From positions 46,001-110,000 of the forward strand of contig NZ_JAAVJL010000004.1 of the NCBI RefSeq assembly GCF_012863495.1: a stretch of DNA of 64,000 nucleotides, read 5' to 3'. Positions within the stretch are counted from its first letter, which is position 1. Each line of letters begins with the position of its first letter. Positions 7,057-16,386 of the stretch are shown here, piece by piece. The position numbers and the translations under genes were made by a program. The notes below the pieces were generated by a model. It was not told the origin of the DNA. It saw only the letters and a program-made list of their open reading frames with translations, and did not search any database. The DNA comes from Pseudanabaena yagii GIHE-NHR1 (lineage in GTDB: Bacteria; Cyanobacteriota; Cyanobacteriia; Pseudanabaenales; Pseudanabaenaceae).

Positions 7057-8703
7057 CTATACATAGACAACCTCAAAAACTTCTAATGACTCAACTTTTC
7101 CCTTGAGTTTTAAAGATCCAATGCCACGACATTCCACCTTATCTTGTACAGCAGCATAAGTCTCCGAACCGATCAGAATTTGATCTGGCTGAGCTTGGCT
7201 TTCTAGACGAGCTGCTGTGTTAACAACATCACCTAAAATGGTATAGTCCATCCGTCGATCGCTACCGAGACAGCCTGCCATAACTTCGCCAGAATTAATT
7301 CCAATACCAATGTGAATCGGCACAGTCTCAGTTCGATTGATTTCAGCCACTTTTTGCTGGATTGCGATCGCACATTGCACAGCTCGAAGTTCTTGGTCAG
7401 TCTGCTCGATGGGAGCCCCAAAAACAACCATCACCGAATCCCCAATAAATTTATCGATCGTCCCTTCATATTGGAACACTGTATCGATTATTTCCCGAAA
7501 ATATCGATTGAGAGTTAGAAAGATTTCTGACGGAGAGCTTTGTTCTGCACGAGTTGTAAAGCCACGAACATCACAGAAGAAGCAGGTGACATATTTTCGT
7601 TCGCCTTCAACTATTTGCTCAAAGTCTTGCTGAGACATAATCCTGTCTACAAGCTGTTGAGTCACAAAGCGTCCAAACATCTCTTGAAACTGCTTAGCGC
7701 GAAAGTTTTCTTGTTCCCAGAAATGTTGTATCCGCAACAGTGGATTCTGTAATACTTCACGTTGGTAAGTTTGGATCCCCACAAGTCCATTTTTAACCAA
7801 ATCTCTCGATCCATTTTGCATGGTGAAATGTTTGTGATTCGGAAGCCGATTTAAGATATTGCGGGCTAAATAGTCTTCCAATAAAGGTTTTACTTCATCA
7901 TCAATATGAAGGACTTCAAAAGATGCACAACGCCCAATTTTTCCTCGACCAGAACATACTTGGCAGCCAATCTCGCGCCATAGTTCTTTTGATTTACGAC
8001 TATCAGGATAAACCAGCCGAGTCTCCTCCAAACTCGCTGCAACTAACTGTCCACAGTTACCACACAAACGAGGTAGGAGCATTTGTGAAACTACCCCTGA
8101 AACATTCTCCAAAATCTCTTGGCTGGTTAACCCTCTAGCCCGTAGGTTGGGAAGTACATCTATTCCTACAAAAGGAGTGTCAATACAGGCAAAGACCCAG
8201 TGCTTAGATTTTGCTGCCATGAGAGCTGCTGCTTCGTTATTTCCATTGAGTATATCAATGACGATAATAGTTGATGGATTGGCTGTTGCCTGATCAATTG
8301 CATCCAACCAAGCTTGTTCAGATGGCTCCACATGTTGAGTCACCCAACTTTGAGGTAATTGTAATTGTACTAAATCGAACCAATTGCTCTCCTCGGAGAG
8401 CAAGGTAACAGGCAAACTTTTTTGCCAAGCATAGTAAGCAATTATAAATAATGTTGTGGTTTTGCCTGTGCCAAGTTGTCCTGTTATAGGAAATAAACCA
8501 GGTTTCCCCTCCAAGATTTTTTGTACTAAAAGTCTGGCTTCAACTGGTGAAATATATGGATCGAGCTTGAGTTCCTCAAGACTAAGTTTTTCTGGCATTT
8601 GGATTATTAATACTCCGATGTAAGGGTAAAAATGAGAGACAGAAAAAATCTGATGCCAATTAATATCCTCTACATCAGTTGAGTTAATAATGATTTGCAA
8701 CAC
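7057..8703 (-). CDS. GspE/PilB-like ATPase fused to a class III adenylate cyclase
   Basis: A 548-aa two-part protein. Residues about 40-290 resemble the C-terminal ATPase domain of type II secretion/type IV pilus ATPases: Walker A GQLGTGKT (75-82), a Walker-B-like TIIVIDI (145-151), and the GspE zinc-binding tetracysteine C214-x2-C217...C247-x2-C250. Residues about 365-545 are a class III cyclase with both metal Asps (D378 in CDVRGFT, D422 in FIGDSVM), the adenine-specifying pair K418 and D486 (MDYTILGD), and transition-state N495 and R499 in VNTAARLE. All catalytic residues for cAMP synthesis are therefore present. An internal ATG at 8598 (MPEKLSLEE) is an alternative start. No membrane segment was seen. 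Linking a pilus-type ATPase module to cAMP production suggests a motility or secretion signal, which is inference. Confidence 0.85.
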   Translation of the reverse strand: MLQIIINSTDVEDINWHQIFSVSHFYPYIGVLIIQMPEKLSLEELKLDPYISPVEARLLVQKILEGKPGLFPITGQLGTGKTTTLFIIAYYAWQKSLPVTLLSEESNWFDLVQLQLPQSWVTQHVEPSEQAWLDAIDQATANPSTIIVIDILNGNNEAAALMAAKSKHWVFACIDTPFVGIDVLPNLRARGLTSQEILENVSGVVSQMLLPRLCGNCGQLVAASLEETRLVYPDSRKSKELWREIGCQVCSGRGKIGRCASFEVLHIDDEVKPLLEDYLARNILNRLPNHKHFTMQNGSRDLVKNGLVGIQTYQREVLQNPLLRIQHFWEQENFRAKQFQEMFGRFVTQQLVDRIMSQQDFEQIVEGERKYVTCFFCDVRGFTTRAEQSSPSEIFLTLNRYFREIIDTVFQYEGTIDKFIGDSVMVVFGAPIEQTDQELRAVQCAIAIQQKVAEINRTETVPIHIGIGINSGEVMAGCLGSDRRMDYTILGDVVNTAARLESQAQPDQILIGSETYAAVQDKVECRGIGSLKLKGKVESLEVFEVVYV

Positions 8704-8773
8704 AAACGCACAATGACAAACAACACATCTATGGTGTGATATGCAACCAGTTTACCTGTCTTCCAGTAAATAA

Positions 8774-8911
8774 TAGACCTGTTGGGTAGTAACAATTAAA
8801 ATCGCTAAAATCGTTATCCAGAAAAGGTTTCAGTAGTTTTAAATCAATAACCTTGAAACTTTTACCCAGATTAGCTTTTGAGGCTTTTGAGCTTATTACC
8901 CAATAGGTCTA
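8774..8911. mobile_element. MITE-like element of about 138 bp
   Basis: Near-perfect terminal inverted repeats, TAGACCTGTTGGGTA at 8774 and its inverse TACCCAATAGGTCTA ending at 8911 (one mismatch), enclose about 100 bp without an ORF. The extended ends read AATAGACCTGTTGGGTAGTAA on the left and TTATTACCCAATAGGTCTA on the right. It looks like a non-autonomous DNA transposon; I cannot name the parent IS. Confidence 0.55.
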
Positions 8912-8943
8912 CTGGTTGTTAAATGAAATAGGCGATCGCGGGT

Positions 8944-9081
8944 ATGAATATCAAGATAAAGATAATTTTTGAAGATCTAACTAAAAAAACTTGCTATTCA
9001 AATTTTTCACTTCCAATCGGAGAGCTTGAAAGTGTCAAGGTTGATCGCCACGATAGAACTGTTATAGCGGTTTTCAAATGA
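8944..9081 (+). pseudogene. Small uncharacterised gene interrupted by IS630
   Basis: The frame MNIKIKIIFEDLTKKTCYSN... runs to DRTVI at the IS630 left end, and its last codons (AVFK, stop 9079-9081) are IS sequence. Joining 9066 to the DNA after the right TA (10082) continues the frame as LTANSDQLCHS to a TAA at 10117-10119. That gives an original product of about 53 aa. Nothing identifies its function. Confidence 0.5.
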
Positions 9082-10079
9082 GCATGAGCAAGGTAAAATG
9101 AAGAGAAAATGCAAACAGGAAAAGCGTATTCACAGGATTTGAGAGAACGAGTAATCGCAGGTTATCAAAAAGGGAAAACCACGATGAAAGAAGTAGCAGA
9201 TAGGTTTGCGGTAAGTCGAAACTGGGTCAATAATCTGGTGCAAAGACAAAAACAAACAGGAAGTGTGTCGGCAAAACCCCATGGAGGAGGAGCAGTAGCC
9301 AAAGTCAACGCAACCCATTACCCAATCCCAGAAGCAATCATTGATGGTCAAAACGACATAATCTTGCTAGAAATCAGGCAAAGGTTCGCGGAAAAGACAG
9401 AGATATTGGGAAGTCAGTCCACGATTTGTCGAGCCTTGTAGGAAATCGAGTTAACCCGCAAAAAAAACTTTTCATGCCGACAAACAAGAAAGTGAAGCAG
9501 TCAAACAGTTGAGACTAGAATATCAACTGATGATGTGGGCAATCGAAACCAATAATCTGGTGTTTATCGATGAGTCAGGCACAAACCTAAATATGGCTAG
9601 GACTTATGCAAGGTCAAAAAAAGGAACAAGGGCACATGGGTGCAACCCACACAACAAAGGTAAAAATCTGACCATAATCGCGGCGATCACCATTACGGGT
9701 GTAATTGCGGCTCTATCATTTTTTGGTAGTAACAATGCAGTAACTTTTTTGTTTTATGTGACTGAGGTACTTGTACCACAGCTAAACGATACAATGGTCG
9801 TTGTGATAGACAATCTCAATCTCCACTGTAGCGATGAGGTCAAAACTGCAATTGAGCATACTGGCGCTAAACTGATTTTCTTACCCACTTATTCTCCTGA
9901 TTTATAACCGATTGAGATGTTTTGGTCAAAAGTCAAATCCATTTTGCGTTCAATTGCTCCGAGAACCACTGAGCAGCTTCATGCGGCTATCACTCTCGCT
10001 TTCAATTCTGTTTCCGAATCTGACTTCTTTGGTTAGTTTTATGAATGTGACGCTCGTACTACGCTCATTTGAAAACCGC
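9067..10079 (+). mobile_element. IS630-family insertion sequence, degenerate
   Basis: Perfect 17-bp terminal inverted repeats, GCGGTTTTCAAATGAGC at 9067-9083 and its inverse at 10063-10079, are flanked by TA on both sides (9065-9066 and 10080-10081). This is the expected IS630/Tc1 target duplication. Length is 1013 bp. The ends are perfect although the transposase is broken. Confidence 0.85.
9109..10036 (+). pseudogene. IS630-family transposase with several inactivating lesions
   Basis: The N-terminal helix-turn-helix (AYSQDLRERVIAGYQKG, FAVSRNWVNNLVQRQ) runs to a stop at 9439-9441. After a frame disruption in an A-rich run near 9466, the DDE domain resumes, with the first Asp in LVFIDESGTN, the second in VVVIDNLNLH, and SPDL before a TAA at 9905-9907. 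The tail PIEMFWSKVKSIL carries the catalytic Glu (SPDL-x-PIE motif). The in-frame stop in SPDL-stop-PIE replaces the residue usually Asn or Gln. Two stops and one frameshift make this inactive. Confidence 0.85.
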
Positions 10080-10374
10080 TATACTTACAGCAAATTCCGA
10101 TCAGTTGTGCCACAGCTAAAATGTTAAAACCAAGACGGGGCTTCACCCTGCGACCATTTTCTTGTGGTGGGTTTGAAAGAAAACATCTGTAACGGGCTTG
10201 GTGTCCCTAGGGGCAATACGAGTTTTTCCTTGCCTTTTGCTTTCTTTCGCTTAGTCAATGATTTTACTCTTTGACCTTCTTTTAAGATACAAGGGGCAAT
10301 GCCCACGTGCTTGCCCTGTCACGCTAGCAGCAAGAGGTCTATCATCTGCGTTCCACGTAACATCAGTCCTAATA
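10080..10374. other. Spacer between IS630 and the urease operon; no convincing gene
   Basis: After the 3' remnant of the interrupted small gene (to 10119), this holds a lysine-rich 60-codon minus-strand frame (10124-10306) that reads like remnant DNA (GIAPCILKEGQRV, then KRKKAKGK) and has no recognisable family. No clear terminator hairpin follows ureF here. Confidence 0.4.
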
Positions 10375-11061
10375 TTATGTTGAGAACTGTTTGCTAGTCA
10401 GTCGATGGTGGGACATTTGAGCAATATCGATCGCAGGTGTACAAGACCACATGTCATCCAAGGAGCGTGACATTGATTGAGAGACAATCGCGTCGATCTC
10501 TGTTGCCATCTTGCAAAGAATACTCTGTGCGCTCAAATGTCCCAAAACGCCCAAACGAATCGCCGCACCGACTATCCCCGTCACAAAATTATGCAAGAAT
10601 GCAAAACTTGTATCGCGTTCACTTAGATGCACTGCACGACCAACGATCGCAAACACGATTGGGTGTAAACCTGGCGTTTTGTTGATATCAACATCTTCCT
10701 GCAATGCTTCCAGTTGAGGATCATTCCAAGTCGATCGCGCTACCAGTAATAAAGCCTGTCCGCTTCGCTGCTGCGCTTCACGGGTCGTCTGAATTAACAT
10801 CTGAGCATACAAATATGCATCCGCTCGCCGCACTTCCTGTAGATCGTTGTTGGTGCTGGCACGATGCGCATGGATGAGGGCAATCAAATCTGAACAACCC
10901 ACTTTGTTATGTAGCAACAAATAGAGAAATGTTTCTATATCCTCTGGATTATGAATCTGATTAGTTTGCACCATTGCTTCCAAACCGTGGGAAAGCGTGA
11001 AGGAACCCGATGGAAAAAAAGAATCAGACAATTGCATCAGAGCAAGACGAGAATCAATCAT
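10375..11061 (-). CDS. ureF: Urease accessory protein UreF
   Basis: UreF forms the UreD-UreF-UreG activation complex that delivers nickel to urease and acts as a gate for the UreG GTPase. The frame is open further upstream to 11142, but that part overlaps ureE. Starting at MIDSRLALMQLSDSFFPSG (11061) gives 228 aa, the normal UreF length, with a 19-nt gap after ureE. The N-terminal SDSFFPSGSFTLSHGLE motif is diagnostic. It is the last gene of the operon. Confidence 0.9.
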   Translation of the reverse strand: MIDSRLALMQLSDSFFPSGSFTLSHGLEAMVQTNQIHNPEDIETFLYLLLHNKVGCSDLIALIHAHRASTNNDLQEVRRADAYLYAQMLIQTTREAQQRSGQALLLVARSTWNDPQLEALQEDVDINKTPGLHPIVFAIVGRAVHLSERDTSFAFLHNFVTGIVGAAIRLGVLGHLSAQSILCKMATEIDAIVSQSMSRSLDDMWSCTPAIDIAQMSHHRLTSKQFST

Positions 11062-11080
11062 AGCAATCAATTGGCGATAA

Positions 11081-11593
11081 TTAGTGATGAGAATGGGAGG
11101 AAAATTGAATCTGATTAGTGGAAGAGCGCACTTCATAGTCAATACATAAGTTCGGAATATTGACGTTTTTTACAGTGGCTTCCATTACAGCGCGATCGGC
11201 TACCATTTCTACATAAATGCGATCGCCATTTACTAGAATCGGCCAGTGATGGTTACCAAGTACATGTCCCAAATAGATTAAGTCAATCGCATGTTTTGAG
11301 ACATCACCACTAACGCTCAGAGTCATCACAGTTTGCCCAGTGAGATTGACTAACAGTAATTGTCCAGATTGCATCGCGAACAAATCGCCTGTTCCGAGCG
11401 ACTGCTCTCGGCTTTTGATGATGCCTAGCTCAATGCCCGTTGTCGAAAAAGCATGAATACGACCTTTGCCACTATCTTCTGGTTGCAAATAGACCTCTAG
11501 CAAGGTTCCCGCTTGTTGAGCTTGCAATACTTGCTGCTGTAGAGATTTATCGATTTCTTGATTACCTAAATAGGTTTCGGTTAGGACTGTCAT
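11081..11593 (-). CDS. ureE: Urease accessory nickel chaperone UreE
   Basis: A 170-aa nickel-binding metallochaperone supplying Ni2+ to UreG. It has the peptide-binding N-terminal domain and the metal-binding C-terminal domain around DLIYLGHVLGNHHWPI, where the His cluster binds nickel. The C-terminus ends SSHSHH, a short His tail, much less than the long His-rich tails of some UreE. The start overlaps the ureD stop by 4 nt (ATGA), indicating translational coupling. Confidence 0.9.
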   Translation of the reverse strand: MTVLTETYLGNQEIDKSLQQQVLQAQQAGTLLEVYLQPEDSGKGRIHAFSTTGIELGIIKSREQSLGTGDLFAMQSGQLLLVNLTGQTVMTLSVSGDVSKHAIDLIYLGHVLGNHHWPILVNGDRIYVEMVADRAVMEATVKNVNIPNLCIDYEVRSSTNQIQFSSHSHH

Positions 11594-12471
11594 TTGTATA
11601 TCTCAGGTAAAGGTGGTTGAGCATTTAGATGCCGCATTCTGGTCAATGCATAGTTGATATAGGCTTTAAGGCTCGGTACATTTGACGACATCGCACGCAT
11701 AAGCAAACCATTACAGTTAGGCAAGGTCGAACAGGCGGCAGTTAACTCTGGATAGATTTGGACAAACCCTTCTAAATCCCGTTCCAAAGATTGTAAATCG
11801 CCCTCTGGCGCAACTAAAATTATGCTGGCAAGAATTGGTTGAGATGTAAAAATTGGATTGTTAGTCAGCGGCTCAGCTTTGCCCAGCAAACGCATCGCAT
11901 CGGTAAAGACCAAGTCTCCGTCAGTGTTACAGACTTTTAAGCGACTGAAATACTGCCTAAAATGGAAGCATTCTCCCCTTGCTAACCGCCCAGGAATCAT
12001 GATTTCGCTTAGAAACAGGTTCCCAGTTGGGGCGATCGCTATTTGGATAGTCTGCTCCAGATTGGCATCGCGATAGAGAATCAGTGGTTCAGGGACAAAC
12101 TCCAAACTTGACCCTGCGCCAATCTCAAAGTCATAACGAATACGGGCAAACTGACCAAATGGCATTAGATGGACTTTTGAGGCTGACTGATCAGTGAGAT
12201 ACAGACTTGTACGATCGCGTAATTTGGCTCCGATCTGAAAGCGATCGCCCGCCAACAGCCCAGGGGAAGAATTCATAATGTATAGATAAGCGCGATGGGC
12301 ATCGGTAGGGTCGAGCCTTAACGGACGGGACAGCCGAAAAGGATAGGTTGCATACTGACGATACACAAATGATCGCCCAAATTGATCGAGTCCCATCTCT
12401 AAGGTGAGTTGTTGTGGGGAAACTGGAGGGTTTAGCTTGGTGATTGGTGGAGCGATGAGTTCAGCTAACAT
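11590..12471 (-). CDS. ureD: Urease accessory protein UreD (UreH)
   Basis: The scaffold protein that binds apo-urease and recruits UreF and UreG. Length 293 aa is normal. Family features include the Y-P-F-R-L-S-R-P-L-R-L segment, the SSPGLLAGDRF turn, LTDQSASKVH and YFSRLKV. A 58-nt gap separates it from ureG upstream and it overlaps ureE by 4 nt. Confidence 0.9.
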   Translation of the reverse strand: MLAELIAPPITKLNPPVSPQQLTLEMGLDQFGRSFVYRQYATYPFRLSRPLRLDPTDAHRAYLYIMNSSPGLLAGDRFQIGAKLRDRTSLYLTDQSASKVHLMPFGQFARIRYDFEIGAGSSLEFVPEPLILYRDANLEQTIQIAIAPTGNLFLSEIMIPGRLARGECFHFRQYFSRLKVCNTDGDLVFTDAMRLLGKAEPLTNNPIFTSQPILASIILVAPEGDLQSLERDLEGFVQIYPELTAACSTLPNCNGLLMRAMSSNVPSLKAYINYALTRMRHLNAQPPLPEIYK

Positions 12472-12529
12472 ATCTATCGTTTATTCATATTCTTAAATTG
12501 TGTTCTCAACGAGTTCGCAATCGAGTTGA

Positions 12530-13159
12530 TCAAGCTAGTTCTCGAACGGACTGAAATAGTAATTTGTCAAAGATGAACTGCATCACCCGATCTAATCCTT
12601 CACCCGTTTTACAGTTGGTATAGGCGATCGGTTTACCTTTTCTTCGTTCGGTAGCATCGCGATCGATGATGTTCAGGTCAGCTCCCACATAGGGCGCAAT
12701 ATCAATTTTGTTAATTACCACCAGATCGGCTTGCATAAATCCCGGCCCATTTTTGCGGGGAATATCATCGCCTGCGCCCACATCCAGCACAAAAATATAA
12801 GCATCAATTAAGTCATAGCTAAATGTCGATGCCAAATTGTCGCCACCGCTTTCGACAAATACCAGATCGAGTTCTGGAAAAGCTCGCTCTAGATTGCGGA
12901 TTGCCAACAAATTCATTGTCGGATCTTCACGAATCGCGGTATGAGGACAACTACCTGTTTCCACACCCACAATTCGATTGGCAGGTAAGACTCCTTGACG
13001 CTTGAGGCGATCGGCATCTTCTTGCGTCAACAAATCATTTGTGACCACAGCGACTTCAATCCCTTGCTGCATTAGTAAAGGTAATAACCTTTCCAGTAGA
13101 GCCGTTTTGCCACTGCCGACCGGCCCACCGACACCCAAACGCGCCACTGATTTTTTCAT
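12530..13159 (-). CDS. ureG: Urease accessory GTPase UreG
   Basis: A SIMIBI-class GTPase that carries nickel and powers its insertion into urease. Within 209 aa it has the P-loop GGPVGSGKTAL, the TNDLLTQEDA segment, the nickel-binding Cys-Pro-His in ETGSCPHTAIREDP, VESGGDNLA, and the NKID guanine-specificity motif (VVINKIDIAP). It follows ureC with a 2-nt gap. Confidence 0.95.
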   Translation of the reverse strand: MKKSVARLGVGGPVGSGKTALLERLLPLLMQQGIEVAVVTNDLLTQEDADRLKRQGVLPANRIVGVETGSCPHTAIREDPTMNLLAIRNLERAFPELDLVFVESGGDNLASTFSYDLIDAYIFVLDVGAGDDIPRKNGPGFMQADLVVINKIDIAPYVGADLNIIDRDATERRKGKPIAYTNCKTGEGLDRVMQFIFDKLLFQSVRELA

Positions 13160-13161
13160 TT

Positions 13162-14868
13162 TTACCTAAAGATATACAGCCGACCAAGAGGAACACGCGA
13201 AACAGGTTCGCAGGTGGCAATTTCACCATTCACCCGTACCTGAAAAGTGTCGGGATCGACTTCGATTTCAGGACAAGCATTGTTATGTAACATATCTGCT
13301 TTGCTGAGGGATCTCGTATTTTTGACTGGCAAAAGTTGTTTGCGAAGTTTTAGCTTGTCGGCTAAGCCGCAATCTAAAGCAGTCTGAGTAACAAAGCAAA
13401 AAGAAGTAGACTGCTTGGCACTACCATAGCTGCCCCATTGAGGACGATAAAGGATGGGTTCGCAAGTCATGAGCGAAGCATTTGATTCTCCCATAGGCGA
13501 CCAAGCGATAAAGCCTCCCTTAATTACTAGCTCTGGTTTAACTCCAAAATAACCAGGATGCCAAAGCACAATGTCCGCGATTTTACCTGCCTCAATTGAA
13601 CCTACATGGGAATCAATTCCGCAGGTTTTGGCAGGATTAATTGTGTACTTTGCGATGTAACGCAAAATCCGTTGATTATCATGGCGATCGCTATCTTCAG
13701 GAAGTGCGCCACGTTGGTCTTTCATCTTGGAAGCCAATTGCCAAGTACGACAGATGACTTCGCCAATCCTGCCCATACCTTGACTATCGGAACCCATCAT
13801 GCTGATTGCTCCCATATCATGCAGAATATCTTCGGCAGCAATAGTTTCAGCACGAATACGAGATTCCGCAAAGGCGACATCTTCAGGAACTTTTGGATTG
13901 AGGTGATGGCAGACCATTACCATGTCTAGATGTTCATCAAAGGTGTTAACCGTATAGGGATTGGTGGGATTAGTAGAAGACGGTAGACAGTGAGAATAGG
14001 AAGCCACCTTAATGATGTCTGGGGCATGTCCACCGCCAGCACCTTCAGTATGGTACATGTGGATCGTCCGACCGCGAATCGCTGCTAGCGTATCTTCCAC
14101 ATAGCCTGACTCATTGAGCGTATCAGTGTGAATTTGGACTTGAAAGTCATGCAGATCGGCAACAGAAAGACAGGTGTCAATCAGAGCAGGCATTGCGCCC
14201 CAATCCTCATGAATTTTTAGCCCGATCGCACCGCCTTCTATTTGTTCGACGAGACTTGCTGGGAGACTCGAACTCCCTTTACCCAAAAAGCCAAAATTAA
14301 TCGCAAACCCCTCAGAAGCTTGCAGCATTAAGCCCATATTATAGGCTCCGCCCGAACAGATGCCCACGGTGACTGGTCCCAATCCACCCCCAATCATAGT
14401 CGTTAATCCGCTAGAAAGCGCCTCGGCACAGAGACCTGCACTATCAAAATGAACATGACAATCAATTCCACCTGGTGTAGCGATTAAGCCTTCAGCAGAT
14501 CGAACATCTGTATTGGCACTAATAATTAGGTTGGGCTGGACTCCATCCATTACGCCAGGGTTGCCTGCTTTACCAATACCGACAATTCTGCCATCTTTGA
14601 TGCCAATGTCTGTCTTAACAATCCCCTGCACGGGGTCGATCAGCACCACATTGGTGATGACAAGATCCAAGGCTCCTTCCGCCGCTGTCACCCCAGAAGC
14701 TAAGCCCAAACCATCACGGAGAGTTTTACCACCGCCAAAAACACACTCATCACCATAGACAGTAGTATCTCTCTGAACTTCCGCAATTAATGATGTATCC
14801 CCTAACCGAATCCGATCGCCTGTGGTGGGACCAAACAGCTCAGCATAACGCTCCCGACTAATTTCCAT
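13162..14868 (-). CDS. ureC: Urease alpha subunit UreC
   Basis: The catalytic subunit, hydrolysing urea to ammonia and carbamate at a dinuclear nickel site. At 568 aa it is full length. Visible active-site elements are the HxH pair in [10 protein letters not shown], the carbamylated Lys in GLKIHEDWG, the His in [14 protein letters not shown], the flap His in VCHHLN and the metal Asp in [14 protein letters not shown]. The start [19 protein letters not shown] is canonical and overlaps the ureB end by 11 nt. Confidence 0.97.
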   Translation of the reverse strand: MEISRERYAELFGPTTGDRIRLGDTSLIAEVQRDTTVYGDECVFGGGKTLRDGLGLASGVTAAEGALDLVITNVVLIDPVQGIVKTDIGIKDGRIVGIGKAGNPGVMDGVQPNLIISANTDVRSAEGLIATPGGIDCHVHFDSAGLCAEALSSGLTTMIGGGLGPVTVGICSGGAYNMGLMLQASEGFAINFGFLGKGSSSLPASLVEQIEGGAIGLKIHEDWGAMPALIDTCLSVADLHDFQVQIHTDTLNESGYVEDTLAAIRGRTIHMYHTEGAGGGHAPDIIKVASYSHCLPSSTNPTNPYTVNTFDEHLDMVMVCHHLNPKVPEDVAFAESRIRAETIAAEDILHDMGAISMMGSDSQGMGRIGEVICRTWQLASKMKDQRGALPEDSDRHDNQRILRYIAKYTINPAKTCGIDSHVGSIEAGKIADIVLWHPGYFGVKPELVIKGGFIAWSPMGESNASLMTCEPILYRPQWGSYGSAKQSTSFCFVTQTALDCGLADKLKLRKQLLPVKNTRSLSKADMLHNNACPEIEVDPDTFQVRVNGEIATCEPVSRVPLGRLYIFR

Positions 14869-15280
14869 GACTTTCCTCTACTATCGTGCTGTAACCCAAT
14901 CTTTGCACGCGCTCCATCGCCATTTCTTTGGCGTTGGGAGCATCTAACGCCTGATTTACCAAGCTATTCAGTCCTTGGATATGTCTTGTGCCAGCGATCG
15001 CTACTAACGAAACAGTTTTGGTATCTCCCGGCTCAAATCTAATCGCTGTCCCAGCAGGAATGTCCAACCGAAATCCATAAGCTTGGGCGCGATCGAATTG
15101 CAAAGCCCGATTCACTTCTAGAAAGTGGTAATGGGAACCAATTTGGATCGGGCGATCGCCTAAGTTCGCTACTGTCAGAGTTTTAGTCTCTCGACCAGCA
15201 TTTAGTTGCAATGAGCCAGATTCGCAGAGCACTTCACCAGGAAAAGAATTTTGAGAGTTTGAAGTTGGAATGTTTGTCAT
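14858..15280 (-). CDS. ureB: Urease beta subunit UreB
   Basis: A structural subunit of the (alpha-beta-gamma)3 urease. [18 protein letters not shown] is near the N-terminus, then [20 protein letters not shown] and the [18 protein letters not shown] segment are all canonical. At 140 aa it has an extended N- and C-terminus relative to about 100-aa homologues. It lies 7 nt after ureA and overlaps ureC. Confidence 0.95.
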   Translation of the reverse strand: MTNIPTSNSQNSFPGEVLCESGSLQLNAGRETKTLTVANLGDRPIQIGSHYHFLEVNRALQFDRAQAYGFRLDIPAGTAIRFEPGDTKTVSLVAIAGTRHIQGLNSLVNQALDAPNAKEMAMERVQRLGYSTIVEESHGN

Positions 15281-15287
15281 ATCAGTT

Positions 15288-15602
15288 TCAGGTTCCAGGG
15301 CTACGAATTGGATTGTGAATACTGATCAGCTTAGTACCGTCGGCAAAATGAGCTTCGACCTGAATCAACGGAATTAGCTCTGTCACGCCCGGCAAAACAT
15401 CCTCGGTCGTCAATAAAGTCGCACCTTCGGACATCAGCTGCGCCACGGATTTATCTTCGCGTGCGCCTTCGATCATGGCATCAATAATGTAGGCGATCGC
15501 TTCAGGTACATTCAGTTTGAGACCTTTTTCTTTGCGACGACGGGCGATTTCGGCTGCTGTAAAAACAGTCAGCCGTTCAACCTCTCTGGGAGTTAAGTAC
15601 AT
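15288..15602 (-). CDS. ureA: Urease gamma subunit UreA
   Basis: The small structural subunit of urease, 104 aa, starting [20 protein letters not shown] with [22 protein letters not shown] and [13 protein letters not shown], all typical. It is the first gene of the operon ureA-B-C-G-D-E-F. The upstream region contains an NtcA-type promoter at 15635-15676. Confidence 0.95.
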   Translation of the reverse strand: MYLTPREVERLTVFTAAEIARRRKEKGLKLNVPEAIAYIIDAMIEGAREDKSVAQLMSEGATLLTTEDVLPGVTELIPLIQVEAHFADGTKLISIHNPIRSPGT

Positions 15603-15634
15603 ATCAACTCTTTAAACGGTCTAATGGCTGTTGC

Positions 15635-15676
15635 ATTATGTTGTTTCTTTTCTAGTTAGTGAGTAGTAAAAGTTAC
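15635..15676 (-). promoter_or_regulatory. NtcA-activated-type promoter of the urease operon
   Basis: Reading the minus strand, GTA-N8-TAC (15676-15663) is followed after exactly 22 nt by CATAAT (15640-15635), a five-of-six match to TATAAT. GTA-N8-TAC with about 22 nt to the -10 box is the canonical class II NtcA architecture in cyanobacteria, and urease genes are known NtcA targets. The -10 would place transcription start about 25-30 nt upstream of the ureA start codon. The motif is seen; the regulation is inference. Confidence 0.75.
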
Positions 15677-15730
15677 AATAATTTCTTGAATTATTTAAGG
15701 ATTATTTTTAGAATTCTATTTATATTAGGA

Positions 15731-15770
15731 TTTCGCGTAAGTCCTAATATAAATAGGACTTACGCGAAAA
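15731..15770. repeat. 40-bp palindrome, probably abutting IS-end remnants
   Basis: Arms TTTCGCGTAAGTCCTA and TAGGACTTACGCGAAA are perfectly complementary around an AT-rich centre (ATATAAA). The right arm continues into about 40 bp that, on the minus strand, reads like a transposase C-terminus, then directly meets the IS4-like fragment at 15811. It may be the inverted end of a lost IS. It lies upstream of the urease promoter. Confidence 0.5.
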
Positions 15771-15810
15771 TGCCCTGAGAGCCTTATTCCATCGTAGATA
15801 CTGTCTTGAG

Positions 15811-16386
15811 CTAAGTACAGGACAAAAATTTAATGGAGTTGAAAAAGGCAACAGAATTGAGGTGTAAGTCAAAGACGATATGACGAAGGAAATCAAATCC
15901 AAGACGAAAAATACTCTTAGGTAAGCGACCATGCTTTTTAGGTTTGAGAGGATTGAGTAAGAATTGCCAAAGCCCAGAAGAAAAACACCAACACAAAGCC
16001 AGAGTGAGTAAAGCAATAAGTTTAGAAAGCCTTTCTGCGTCCTGAAGATGAGTGGATTCTAGACAAAAGCCACGGGATTTAAAACAACCAAACAAAGTCT
16101 CAATGCCCCAACGCTTAGCATAGTCAGTAACAGCAGTATAAGGAGCATGGTCAGTAGCCAAGAGCAACAAATCGCCATCCTCTAGACGCATTGCTGCAAT
16201 ATAAAGCCAATGTCCCCAAATTTGCCTACGTTTGCACAACACCCTAAATTCACCAATCTGGAGGTCTTGAAAACAAACTTCAGCCCGCAGTTGTTTTTGT
16301 CCATCGTCAAGCAAAGTGTTTTTACGAATGCGGATTCTAAGTGGGGTACATGGCTCATACTGCAAATAGTCAAACCACTCTTCCCC
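15811..16386 (-). pseudogene. Truncated IS4-family element and transposase (C-terminal half)
   Basis: The terminal repeat CTAAGTACAGGAC at 15811 and the encoded C-terminus (YAKRWGIETLFGCFKSRG down to KFLSCT) match the intact element at 3186-4324 but with many substitutions, so it is a sister copy rather than a recent duplicate. The frame corresponds to about residue 165 onward (EEWFDYLQYEPC). The N-terminal half, with both catalytic Asp residues, is gone at the junction with the IS1-like element at 16387. Confidence 0.85.

Noticed and set aside
10124..10306. 60-codon minus-strand frame between IS630 and ureF
   Set aside because: Lysine-rich, no recognisable family, and no ribosome-binding site seen; most likely remnant DNA.
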